Positions 1 to 8,271 of a stretch of 64,000 nucleotides of DNA are shown piece by piece. Below the pieces are notes generated by a model. The model was not told the origin of the DNA. It was given only the letters and a program-made list of their open reading frames with translations, and ran no database searches. The stretch's first letter is position 1; every line of letters starts with the position of its first letter. Origin of the DNA: JACKDW01 sp964621785 (GTDB lineage Bacteria > Myxococcota_A > Polyangia > Nannocystales > Nannocystaceae); the NCBI GenBank assembly GCA_964621785.1, contig CAZUPD010000002.1, positions 1 through 64,000 on the forward strand. Reading direction: 5' to 3'. The translations under genes and the position numbers were made by a program.

Positions 1-363
1 GCGTACACCCAAGCAGGCCGTGCGATCTACGACCTCGATCAAGAAGTCTACCGCGTCCGCGAGCTGAGCCGCGATCCACTGCCGATGGACAAATTACGAT
101 TTGCCAACGAGCGCGAACAGCAGGCCAACGCGCTCTGCGATCGCGGGCAAGTCACGGTCAGCAGTGCCGACCGGCGGATGAACGGAACTGTGACCGTGCG
201 CGGCAAAGTCGCTCGCTACACACCCGAACTTGTGATCGATCGCGACGAGCGGATGATCGACGCCCGCTGTAGTTGCAACTTTTTCTTTCAAAACAAGCTG
301 CACAAGGGGCCGTGTGAGCATATACTGGCCCTGCGTATCGCCCATCGAAAGTCGCAGAAATAG
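1..363 (+). CDS. SWIM zinc-finger protein, C-terminal part
   Basis: The reading frame is open from the first base of the window to the TAG at 361-363, so this is the C-terminal 120 residues of a longer protein; the ATG at 85 is internal. The tail holds CSCNFFFQNKLHKGPCEH, the CxC-xn-CxH signature of a SWIM zinc finger, a small zinc-binding module that binds DNA or protein. In bacteria SWIM proteins often sit in MoxR/vWA or SNF2-helicase clusters; nothing upstream is visible to decide. The gene ends 54 bases before the retron RNA and is on the same strand. Domain call is firm, biological role unknown. Confidence 0.75.
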   Translation, partial: AYTQAGRAIYDLDQEVYRVRELSRDPLPMDKLRFANEREQQANALCDRGQVTVSSADRRMNGTVTVRGKVARYTPELVIDRDERMIDARCSCNFFFQNKLHKGPCEHILALRIAHRKSQK

Positions 364-417
364 CGGCCCGAGGTTGTCGCAACACCGGAGGAACCCACCC
401 GCGAATTTTAAAGTTTT

Positions 418-654
418 GTCATGACAGTGGCGAGGAAGGACCAGCCTTGCAGGAAAGGGCGGCGGATCGCCGTCCGTGAGACTTGTTTTTGCATGCATCA
501 CTGGTCCGCTCTTCACTGTGCGGTACATCGGGGTAGCTGGACCATTCCGGTTCGGCTTCTGAGTAGCGAATGAGTCCAGCTACCCCAAGTACCGCTGGAG
601 TTGAGCGGCCCAGTACTGAGAGCCTTCGAAGGCCCGACCCGCCACTGTCGTGAC
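418..654 (+). ncRNA. Retron msr-msd RNA (template for msDNA)
   Basis: Seen in sequence: a 15-nt inverted repeat, 418-432 and 640-654, matching at 14 of 15 positions; the mismatch becomes a G:U pair in RNA. This is the position and form of the retron a1/a2 repeats. After a1 come two nested msr-like stems: 438-444 with 501-507 (7 bp, perfect) and inside it 457-464 with 468-475 (8 bp, one G:U, 3-nt loop). Then comes a long msd-like hairpin: 520-526 with 589-595 (7 bp), 530-542 with 574-586 (13 bp, perfect) and 543-547 with 568-572 (5 bp), 25 pairs in all. The order a1-msr-msd-a2-RT gene matches known retrons. The branching guanosine should lie just after a1 (G434 or G435). Inferred msDNA is about 125-130 nt, from just before a2 back to the msr/msd border near 510. 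Both the fold and the adjacent RT support the call. Confidence 0.88.
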
Positions 655-701
655 CTTTTTCCCGCTCATTCACCGAGCACCCGACCCCATCCGGTCTTGC
701 C

Positions 702-2249
702 ATGTCCCAGCCCCGTACCCGCCAAGAACTCTACGAACGGATCCGCAACTCCTCCAAAGATGAAGTCATCTTAGAGGAAATGATCCGACTTGGATTTTGG
801 CCGTCGGGCGGCACGCTTCCCAACGACCCGGCCGACGAAATCCGCCGTCGCGGCCAGCTGCAAAAAAAGCTCAACGACCTGCGCGCCCGCGTGCAGCGTA
901 TGTACAACGAAAAGCAGCTGCTCGCCGACGCCCGCAAAAAGCGTATGGCCGACGCCAAGCGCCGGCGGGTCGAGACCAAACAGCGACGCGAGCAGGTGCG
1001 GTCCGAGAAAGCCGCCGCATGGGCCGAACGTAAAAAACGCGAACTGCTGTATCTGGGCGAAGGAGTGTCCGGTGCTCTGCAACATCGCCTGGCCAACCGC
1101 GACCGGCTCAGTGCCAACAAGCTGCCCGTCTTTACCAGCCCCGAAGCCCTCGCCAGCGCGATGCGGGTACCGCTGAGCGAGTTGCGGTTTTTGGCCTTCG
1201 ACCGTCGGGTCGCCACGGTCCACCACTACCGCCGCTTTGAGGTGCCCAAAAAGACAGGTGGTGTCCGCCTGATCTCGGCTCCGATGCCGCGGCTCAAAGC
1301 GGCTCAAACCTGGATCTTAAACCATATCCTCAAGCAGGTACCGGTCCACGACGCGGCCCACGGGTTTCGCCACCACCGCAGCATCGCCAGCAATGCACGA
1401 CCCCATTTGGGTGCCGATGTTGTGGTCAACATGGACTTGCAGGACTTCTTCCCCACGGTCACCTATCCGCGGGTCAAGGGGTTGTTCGTCTCGCTCGGCT
1501 ACAGCGAGTCCGTTGCCACGGTGTTGACACTGCTGTGCAGCGAGCCGGACATCGAAGAGATCGAACTCGACGGAAGCCACTTTTTCGTCGCGGTCGGTCC
1601 CCGCCGGCTGCCCCAAGGGTCACCTGCAAGCCCCGCGCTCACCAACATCCTGTGCCGCAACCTCGACCGCCGCCTAGCCGGGCTCGCCGAGTCGATGGGC
1701 TTTACCTACACCCGTTACGCCGACGACCTCACATTTTCCGCCGGCCGTGACGTCGCCCGCACACGCCTCATTGGCCGCCTGATCCGGGCCGTCGAAGACA
1801 TCGTGCGCCACGAGGGATTTGCCGTCCATCCCAAGAAGACCCGCGTGATGCGGCGGACCAAAAAGCAAGAAGTCACCGGTGTGACCGTCAACGACAAACT
1901 CGGGGTCGACCGAGCGACCCTGCGAAGGTTCCGAGCAACCCTCTATCAGGTCGAAAAAGACGGTCCCCAGGGCAAGCGCTGGAACGACAGCACCAACGTC
2001 CTGAGCTCGATGCATGGCTATGCAAATTTCGTTGCCATGATCGACCCCGACAAAGGGCGAGACCTCCAGCGACGCGTCCGTGCACTGCTTGCCAAACACG
2101 GTGAAAAGGTGAAACCACCGACTGCGTCGAGTCCGGTGGCAGCAAAGCAACCTCCACCGCCACCAAAACCGACGGCACAACCCGCGCCGAGCTCCCCGGA
2201 GCCGGAACCCGAGCCCAAGAAGAAAAAGAAGCGCTGGAAGCTGTGGTAG
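702..2249 (+). CDS. ret: Retron reverse transcriptase, 515 aa
   Basis: Makes the branched RNA-DNA molecule (msDNA) from the RNA encoded just upstream, starting at a 2'-OH of the RNA. Retron-class features: NARPH at residues 231-235 (the NAxxH signature), first catalytic Asp in MDLQDFFP (D245), RLPQGSPASP, the YADD box at 339-342, and VTG at 391-393. The RT core covers roughly residues 165-430. The N-terminal 165 residues are a separate, highly charged, probably coiled-coil extension, as in the long myxobacterial retron RTs (Mx162 type). The C-terminal 45 residues are low complexity: a Pro/Ala/Glu stretch ending in KKKKKRWKLW, probably a nucleic-acid-binding tail. No accessory effector gene is fused or obviously adjacent. 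The ATG at 702 lacks a clear ribosome site, which is common here. Confidence 0.93.
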   Translation: MSQPRTRQELYERIRNSSKDEVILEEMIRLGFWPSGGTLPNDPADEIRRRGQLQKKLNDLRARVQRMYNEKQLLADARKKRMADAKRRRVETKQRREQVRSEKAAAWAERKKRELLYLGEGVSGALQHRLANRDRLSANKLPVFTSPEALASAMRVPLSELRFLAFDRRVATVHHYRRFEVPKKTGGVRLISAPMPRLKAAQTWILNHILKQVPVHDAAHGFRHHRSIASNARPHLGADVVVNMDLQDFFPTVTYPRVKGLFVSLGYSESVATVLTLLCSEPDIEEIELDGSHFFVAVGPRRLPQGSPASPALTNILCRNLDRRLAGLAESMGFTYTRYADDLTFSAGRDVARTRLIGRLIRAVEDIVRHEGFAVHPKKTRVMRRTKKQEVTGVTVNDKLGVDRATLRRFRATLYQVEKDGPQGKRWNDSTNVLSSMHGYANFVAMIDPDKGRDLQRRVRALLAKHGEKVKPPTASSPVAAKQPPPPPKPTAQPAPSSPEPEPEPKKKKKRWKLW

Positions 2250-2414
2250 GCCAGTCTGAAGGAGACTGAGCGCCGAGGCACACATGTTGGCCACGGCAGG
2301 GCACCTCGGTCGTTGATTGTCCGCAACGTTCGGCCCAGCGTCTTTTGTAAGTACATCCAAGAGGTTGTACTCGGTTCACAGCCTTGGTGAAATCCAGGGG
2401 TGAATCGATAAAAC
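2250..2414. other. Intergenic region after the retron
   Basis: This 165-base gap holds an exact copy of the dispersed palindrome (2346-2355) and a one-mismatch copy overlapping the start of the next frame (2417-2426). No clear terminator hairpin with a T run is visible after the RT gene. Confidence 0.4.
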
Positions 2415-3455
2415 TTGTGGATACATCAATATGTTTCCGGTGGCTGGAACGTGTTACAACCTCGCCTGGTCAAGGATGTCTTGCATCGAGCCGCACATCC
2501 GTCTACGTTGCCGCGAATGCTGCCCGCCTATGCCGATGTTCGCTCGTATTTAGAAGGTCGTGGGCAGGACGAGCCGTTTGCCGCGGCGGTTTTGCAGCTC
2601 GCGGCGCGGCATCACCTCAACGGCCCATTTAAACGGGCTGCTGACGGATTTCACGTCGTGTTTTTGGGCAACGACCGCGTCGTTAAATTGTTTGCGCCGT
2701 TTGCTTCTGTCGACTTTGCCCTCGAACGAACCGCGCTTGCACAGGTTGCTGGACGTCTGCCGGTCGCCACTCCCGCCGTGTGTGCCGAAGGTCAGATCGA
2801 TGGCTGGTCCTACTTGATCACGACGAGACTCTCCGGAAGGGCAGCTATCGAAATTTGGCCGCAGCTCGACGCAGCTCAGCACGAGCGGTTGGTTGCCCAA
2901 CTCGGAACGCTTGCCGCCGCGTTGCACGAGATTCCGCTCGACGAGGACAGTGAACTGGCGATCGACTGGTCCGCGTACATGCACGAACGCCGGGTTTCGA
3001 TGCTCGAAAAGCATCGGCAGCGAGGCGTCGACGCCCGTTGGCTCGCGGAGATCGAGCACTTTGTCGACGACTTGCGACCGGTTTCATCGTGGCCGGTGCG
3101 GCGGGTGTTTCTCCACAACGACCTTCATCCCGGCCATGTACATGTCGACCGCGATGGGAATCTGTCGGGACTCCTCGATTTCGGAGATGTGCAATACGGT
3201 GCCGCAGAGGTCGAATTTACAAGCATTGGTGGATTTGTCTCGCCCCTGTTTCCACGGGCGATGTCGACGTTTTTGCGGGCCTACGGTTACCCGGCATCGG
3301 CACTGACGCCCGGGTTTGCCCGCCGCTTGACAGGCTATGTGCTTCTACATCGTTATTGTGACATCGTGCCATTGTTGCGGCGGTTTCCTGCTTCCGTTCG
3401 ACCCACCGACCTCGCTACTTTGCACCGTCGATTGTGGGATTTCGCGGACGGATGA
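2415..3455 (+). CDS. APH-fold phosphotransferase family protein
   Basis: Protein of the aminoglycoside phosphotransferase / choline kinase fold. The catalytic loop reads FLHNDLHPGHVHVD (family form HxDxxxxN, here with His in place of the usual Asn), followed by the metal-binding GLLDFGD. Family members phosphorylate small hydroxylated molecules (antibiotics, choline, sugars, fructosamines); the substrate cannot be told from sequence. The frame opens at a TTG (2415), but translation may begin at GTG 2449 or ATG 2517, giving about 335 or 312 residues. It lies downstream of the retron on the same strand, separated by a gap, so membership in the retron locus is not implied. Confidence 0.7.
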   Translation: MWIHQYVSGGWNVLQPRLVKDVLHRAAHPSTLPRMLPAYADVRSYLEGRGQDEPFAAAVLQLAARHHLNGPFKRAADGFHVVFLGNDRVVKLFAPFASVDFALERTALAQVAGRLPVATPAVCAEGQIDGWSYLITTRLSGRAAIEIWPQLDAAQHERLVAQLGTLAAALHEIPLDEDSELAIDWSAYMHERRVSMLEKHRQRGVDARWLAEIEHFVDDLRPVSSWPVRRVFLHNDLHPGHVHVDRDGNLSGLLDFGDVQYGAAEVEFTSIGGFVSPLFPRAMSTFLRAYGYPASALTPGFARRLTGYVLLHRYCDIVPLLRRFPASVRPTDLATLHRRLWDFADG

Positions 3456-3597
3456 GCCGTCAATACGGTGCTCTCCGAAACGGAATGGTGGGTCAACGAT
3501 CCTCACCCGTTGTCCGCTCGTGCCTGGGAAAGGACGATCCTGTACCGCGTACCCATCGTCCAATCGGATGGATGGATCTGGAGAATTCAATGGACAA

Positions 3598-4644
3598 TCA
3601 ACGACTCTTACCAACGGCTCGCTTCTTGCGGTACTGCGTCGGGGTCAGCCCCGTCCACCGCCGAAACGCGCGGGTGAAGTTCGCCGCGTCGACGTAGCCG
3701 AGCATTGCCGCGACCTCGTGGGCGGCCAGTTTGGGATTGTCGAGCAGTCGCATCGCGTCGCGCTGGCGGGCGAGCTCCAACTGCGATGAAAACCGGGTTC
3801 CTTCGCGTTTGAGATGCCTCCGAAGGGTTCGTGGGGCCATACCGAGGCGTCGGGCGACCTGCTCGAGCGAGGGATAACCGTTTGGACTCGGGCGCAGATC
3901 TGCCTGGAGACGGGCTGTGAGTCGACCATCGGCGAGGCCCCGCATCTTCTCCTCGCTCTCACACCATTTGACGGCTGCCCGCAGACCCACAGGATTGGAC
4001 ATCGGCAACTCGGTTGCCAGCAGTCGGGTCGGGTAGCGAAACTGGCACGCCGGCATGTCGTAGTGCACCCGCCCCAAGCGTTCGCGCACGTAGGCGCCGT
4101 GGGGGGGTTCGGGGAAATCAAACCAGACTTCCGCCTGTTCACCCGAACCTGGCATCAGGGCCAGGAGACCGCGGAACATACTCACCAGGGTGATCTCTTT
4201 GATCGTGGCGTGCTCCTCTTCGGGAATCGATGACTGTACAATGACCTTCACGTTGCTGATATCGCCGTCCGAGTCGACCAAAATCAGAGCTGCCCGTCCG
4301 ACCAGGTGCCAGAAGCGTTGGAGGAGGTCGAGAGCCTCGGCGAGGGTTGCACTGGCCAGCAAGGCGTAGCCCAGATTGCCGAGCGCGGTCGGGGGCAGAC
4401 GCCAGCCGAGTTCAAACCCGAGCCGGGGGTCGTGGAGTTCGGCATCGACTAGCTGCGCGAGCTGGGCGTGTTGGGCGAAGGTCAGGCCCGACTCAAACAG
4501 GTCTTCAAGGGCGACCTCGATGCCGGCACGCGTGAGCAGTTCGGCCGGGACAAGACCACGCTCCGATGCGATTTCGAGGAGCGTCACCGGAATCACGCCC
4601 GGGACAAACCACCGCGACCAGTCTGCGTCCTGTGTGGTTGTCAT
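3598..4644 (-). CDS. AraC-family transcriptional regulator
   Basis: A 348-residue regulator. The N-terminal two thirds match the arabinose-binding-type ligand/dimerisation domain found in OruR/ArgR-like AraC proteins. The C-terminal 100 residues carry the paired helix-turn-helix of the family (RLGMAPRTLRRHLKREG, then MLGYVDAANFTRAFRRWTG). It is transcribed away from the hydrolase-SDR-monooxygenase operon that begins at 4866, the usual arrangement for a ligand-responsive local activator. The 220-base intergenic region between them contains a short direct repeat (GATCTTG twice, around 4733-4750), which could be part of an operator; this is inference. Confidence 0.88.
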   Translation of the reverse strand: MTTTQDADWSRWFVPGVIPVTLLEIASERGLVPAELLTRAGIEVALEDLFESGLTFAQHAQLAQLVDAELHDPRLGFELGWRLPPTALGNLGYALLASATLAEALDLLQRFWHLVGRAALILVDSDGDISNVKVIVQSSIPEEEHATIKEITLVSMFRGLLALMPGSGEQAEVWFDFPEPPHGAYVRERLGRVHYDMPACQFRYPTRLLATELPMSNPVGLRAAVKWCESEEKMRGLADGRLTARLQADLRPSPNGYPSLEQVARRLGMAPRTLRRHLKREGTRFSSQLELARQRDAMRLLDNPKLAAHEVAAMLGYVDAANFTRAFRRWTGLTPTQYRKKRAVGKSR

Positions 4645-4865
4645 CGACGGCCAATCCTAGCGGAGACTGGCCAGTGATGACAACACCCGTCGAGGCTTTC
4701 CAAAAAATGAACTTCTAGAGGGTTTTGGGGGCGATCTTGGAGATCTTGAATTCGTATCTATTTCCCTCTGGCCGAAAATGACAATTACTCTGTCCGGTCC
4801 TCACCGAGCGTCGAGCTCGGGTCAGCGCTAGGTTAGGGATGCGTCGGACGGCGTGGAGGTTGATT
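4645..4865. promoter_or_regulatory. Divergent promoter region, AraC gene / catabolic operon
   Basis: The only upstream DNA shared by the divergent regulator and operon. It is less GC-rich than the genes (4710-4790) and has the near-repeat GATCTTG...GATCTTG. No convincing -35/-10 pair could be assigned. A GGAGG at 4855-4859, six bases before ATG 4866, is the ribosome site for the first operon gene and favours that start over ATG 4839. Confidence 0.5.
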
Positions 4866-5714
4866 ATGCAAGTGATAACCACAAACGGGAACGGGCAGCG
4901 GCTTCGAGGGCGTGATGTCGGTGTACCTGTGCGGCGGATGGGGTTGCCCTACGACGAGACGCTGCCGACCTACTGGTTTGGAGACAACGCCATTTTAACG
5001 GCCTTTTTTGCAGCGTTCTCCGCGACCCTGCCCGAAGGCGAGCGGCAGTTTATCCACAGTGTTCGCCTGTTTTCCGACAAGATCACGTGTCCGGTGCTGG
5101 CTGCTCAAGTCCGCGGTTTTATGGGTCAGGAGGCCCATCACGCGAAGGAGCATCGCGCCCTCAACAATGCGATGCGTGCCCGCGGCTTCCCCATCGACCA
5201 GATCGAGTCGCGGATCCGGGAGCTCAACACCTGGATGCGACACAACTTGTCGCCTGCCCAGCAACTTGCGTTTACCGTGTGTGCCGAGCACATCACGGCG
5301 ATGATGGCCGACTGGGCCCTGAGCAAGCAGCCGGAGATCCTCGAGTGGGTCGCCCCCGAGGCCCGCACGATTTGGGCCTGGCACTGTATCGAGGAGACCG
5401 AGCACAAGGCGGTGGCATTTGACGTCTATGACCAACTCGTCGGCGATCGCAAACTGTTGCGCCGGGTGATGGTCCGGATGTCGACCCTGTTTGTCACGTT
5501 CAACACCCGCAATACCCTCATGATTTTGCGGCGTCTCGATCGACGGATCAAATGGCGTGAGTTACAAACGGGCTTGCGAACCATTGCAAAACTAGTCCGC
5601 TTGTCGGCGAGCGACTACTTTGATTTTTACCGCGCCGACTTTCACCCGTGGCAGCACGACAATCGAATCGCACTCGCTGCCGCAAAGTTCACATATTTGG
5701 GAGAGGCCGCATGA
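4866..5714 (+). CDS. PF10118-type metal-dependent hydrolase
   Basis: Member of the 'predicted metal-dependent hydrolase' family (PF10118), a ferritin-like helical fold. Likely metal ligands are in QEAHHAKEH and in the C-terminal EETEHKA motif. ATG 4866 is chosen because GGAGG precedes it by six bases; the upstream ATG 4839 would add nine residues. The stop overlaps the next start (ATGA at 5711-5714), so it is translationally coupled to the SDR. The same trio with an AraC regulator is common in mycobacteria and some proteobacteria, and is linked to lipid, ketone or alkane breakdown. The exact reaction is unknown. Confidence 0.8.
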   Translation: MQVITTNGNGQRLRGRDVGVPVRRMGLPYDETLPTYWFGDNAILTAFFAAFSATLPEGERQFIHSVRLFSDKITCPVLAAQVRGFMGQEAHHAKEHRALNNAMRARGFPIDQIESRIRELNTWMRHNLSPAQQLAFTVCAEHITAMMADWALSKQPEILEWVAPEARTIWAWHCIEETEHKAVAFDVYDQLVGDRKLLRRVMVRMSTLFVTFNTRNTLMILRRLDRRIKWRELQTGLRTIAKLVRLSASDYFDFYRADFHPWQHDNRIALAAAKFTYLGEAA

Positions 5715-6556
5715 GTCAGGACCGTCTACACAATCGGGTTGTCGCCATCACCGGGGCCGCGTCGGGCATCGGTCGGGCAACCGCCGTCAAACTCGCAAAA
5801 CGTGGTGCCCGCGTGGCGCTGGCCGATGTCAACCGTGAAGGGCTCGAGCAGACGGTGGTGCTGTGTCGGGATGCCGAGGTCGTGGCGACGACACTCGATG
5901 TCGCCGACCGTCGAGCGGTCTACGCCTGGGCTGAGGCGACGCGTGAGCATTTTGGCGAGGTCCATGTCATCATCAACAACGCCGGGGTCGCGGTCGCTAG
6001 TTCGATCGAAGACGTCTCCTACGAGGATTTTGAATGGTTGATGAACATCAACTTCTGGGGCGTGGTCTACGGAACCAAGGCCTTTTTGCCGTATTTGCGA
6101 GAAAGCGGCGACGGCCATATTGTCAATATCTCGAGTGTGTTTGGCCTGATAGCGATGCCACTCAATGGTACCTACAATGCGACAAAATTTGCGGTGCGTG
6201 GCTTTACCGAGGCGCTTTGTGAGGAGTTGCTGATCGAGCGAGCGCCAGTGTCGGTGACCTGTGTCCACCCGGGGGGCATCGACACCAACATTGCACGTGC
6301 AAGTCGGATCACCAAAAATACCTCGTGGGGCCTCATTGATGCCGAGCATACCCAAAAAGAGTTTAAGCGACTCGCCCGGACCACCCCCGAGCAAGCGGCC
6401 GAGCAGATCCTGTGTGCGATTGAGAAGCGGCGTCGACGGTTGTTGATTGGCGCCGATGCCCGCTTGCTCGACAAGATGCAGCGTCTGCTTCCCTCGAGCT
6501 ACCAAACACTTGTCGCCCGCGTGCTGCGGACTCAACTCCGGCGGAGAGCGCAATGA
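5711..6556 (+). CDS. Short-chain dehydrogenase/reductase
   Basis: Classical SDR of 281 residues. Rossmann nucleotide-binding motif TGAASGIG near the N-terminus, an acidic residue after the second strand (LADVN), structural NNAG, catalytic Ser in NISSVFG and the YNATK active-site pair. It oxidises an alcohol or reduces a ketone using NAD(P). The frame extends further upstream, but ATG 5711 overlaps the previous stop by the coupled ATGA and is the convincing start. The following monooxygenase is coupled in the same way (ATGA at 6553-6556). In this setting it probably supplies or consumes the ketone handled by the Baeyer-Villiger enzyme. Confidence 0.92.
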   Translation: MSQDRLHNRVVAITGAASGIGRATAVKLAKRGARVALADVNREGLEQTVVLCRDAEVVATTLDVADRRAVYAWAEATREHFGEVHVIINNAGVAVASSIEDVSYEDFEWLMNINFWGVVYGTKAFLPYLRESGDGHIVNISSVFGLIAMPLNGTYNATKFAVRGFTEALCEELLIERAPVSVTCVHPGGIDTNIARASRITKNTSWGLIDAEHTQKEFKRLARTTPEQAAEQILCAIEKRRRRLLIGADARLLDKMQRLLPSSYQTLVARVLRTQLRRRAQ

Positions 6557-8085
6557 CCCATACTCCACAAAACGTCCAGCGGTTTGATGTAATCATTATC
6601 GGCGCCGGCCTCTCGGGGATCGGGGCGGGGGTGCATCTCCAGAAATTGTGCCCGGGTACGTCCTACACGATTTTGGAGATGCGTGATGCGATCGGTGGAA
6701 CATGGGATTTGTTTCGCTATCCCGGGATTCGTTCCGACTCAGATATGTATACATTGGGATACCGATTCAAGCCGTGGTCCAAGAAACAAGCGATTGCCGA
6801 CGGTGGAGACATTCTGAGCTACATTCGTGAGACTGCGTCGTCCTATGGTGTCGAGCAACAGATTCGCTACCGCCATCGCGTCGTCAGCCTCGATTGGTCG
6901 AGTCGGGCTGCCCGGTGGACGATTTGCGTCGAGAACCTCGAGACAGGTGAAGAGCTGACGTTTGAGTCGCAGTTTGTGCTCAACTGCTCGGGCTATTACA
7001 AGTACGATCACGGGTATACGCCAGAGTTTCCCGGGCGTGAAGCATTTGCAGGTCCGGTGATTCACCCGCAACGTTGGCCCGAGGACCTCGACTACGCGGG
7101 GAAGCGTATCGTCGTGATCGGTAGTGGGGCGACCGCAGTGACGCTGGTACCGGCCCTGGCCGAACGGGCAGCCCACGTAACCATGCTGCAGCGGTCACCG
7201 AGCTATGTCATTTCGGTCGGCAAGAACGGTTCGATACTCAACGGCCTGCGGAGGTTCTTACCTGAGAAAATTGTGTACACAATCGCCCGTGCCGGGCGTG
7301 TCCTCCTCGGAATGGGTTTTTACGAGTTTACCCGCGCCTACCCCAAACGCGCGCGAACATTTCTGCAGAGCCAGGTCGCCCGGGCGGTTGGCGAAACAGT
7401 CGACATGAAGCACTTTACACCCAAGTACGACCCTTGGGATGAACGCCTTTGTGCCGTGCCCGACGGTGATTTATTTGCTGCGCTGCGTAGCGGTCGTGCC
7501 TCGGTTGTGACTGGACAGATTGAGCGTTTCACAGAGCGTGGGATCGCGTTGAAGTCAGGGGAAGAAGTCCCCGCAGACATCGTCATCACGGCCACAGGGC
7601 TGCAGTTACAGATTTTGGGTGGTGCTGCGCTGACCCTCGACGGCGAATTGGTCAACATCGCTGAGAAACTCTACTACAAGGGCGCGATGCTCGAGGATGT
7701 TCCCAATCTCGCGGTTATATTTGGCTATACAAACTCTTCGTGGACACTCAAGGCCGACCTGATCCTCGAATATTTCTGCCGCGTCATCAACCACATGAAC
7801 GCCCGCGGGGTGGCTCAGTGCACCCCGCGAAACATCCACGGAGTCGCCAGCAGCGGGCCGTTTCTCGATCTCTCGTCGGGATACGTCCGACGTGCGCTCC
7901 ACATGCTTCCGCGTCAGGGCAAGGCGTCGCCGTGGAAGCTCTACCAGAACTACTTGAAAGATGTTGTGCTGTTTAAACTGCGGCGGCTCGATGATGGACA
8001 GCTCGTCTTCTCCAACCCTGTCGCCCATCGCTACGGCTACCGGAAAGCGGCTGACGAGCCGGACCAGGCGGCCGCAGCGAGTTAG
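6553..8085 (+). CDS. Flavin-containing (Baeyer-Villiger) monooxygenase
   Basis: A 510-residue class B flavoprotein monooxygenase. The FAD-binding IGAGLSGIGAG is at the N-terminus, followed by GTWDLFRYPGIRSDSDMYT. The type I Baeyer-Villiger fingerprint FxGxxxHxxxWP is intact (FAGPVIHPQRWP), followed by the NADPH-binding VIGSGATA. Such enzymes insert oxygen next to a ketone to make esters or lactones. It is the last gene of the operon starting at 4866. It is followed by a 186-base gap with no clear terminator. Confidence 0.92.
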   Translation: MTHTPQNVQRFDVIIIGAGLSGIGAGVHLQKLCPGTSYTILEMRDAIGGTWDLFRYPGIRSDSDMYTLGYRFKPWSKKQAIADGGDILSYIRETASSYGVEQQIRYRHRVVSLDWSSRAARWTICVENLETGEELTFESQFVLNCSGYYKYDHGYTPEFPGREAFAGPVIHPQRWPEDLDYAGKRIVVIGSGATAVTLVPALAERAAHVTMLQRSPSYVISVGKNGSILNGLRRFLPEKIVYTIARAGRVLLGMGFYEFTRAYPKRARTFLQSQVARAVGETVDMKHFTPKYDPWDERLCAVPDGDLFAALRSGRASVVTGQIERFTERGIALKSGEEVPADIVITATGLQLQILGGAALTLDGELVNIAEKLYYKGAMLEDVPNLAVIFGYTNSSWTLKADLILEYFCRVINHMNARGVAQCTPRNIHGVASSGPFLDLSSGYVRRALHMLPRQGKASPWKLYQNYLKDVVLFKLRRLDDGQLVFSNPVAHRYGYRKAADEPDQAAAAS

Positions 8086-8271
8086 CTCGAATCCTGGCTC
8101 GTATGTCCAAGCGGACACAACACTCACAATCCGCGTTCGCATCGAGATAGCGATGAGAAGACGGGATACCAACCTGTCGAGGTCTGGAATCGCATGGTTG
8201 AAGGCAGCACCCGCCCGGTGCTGGCGGGGTCCTCAGTTGGTACCGCCAGTGTCGTCGATTACCCTGGTTGG

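Noticed and set aside
490..497. TGCATGCA palindrome inside the retron RNA as a member of the dispersed motif family
   Set aside because: It is 8 bp and does not fit the 10-bp TGYANNTRCA frame; it may simply be part of an msr loop.
94..703. Minus-strand reading frames over the SWIM end and the retron RNA
   Set aside because: They run antisense to the folded RNA and the SWIM gene, with no ribosome sites or recognisable domains.
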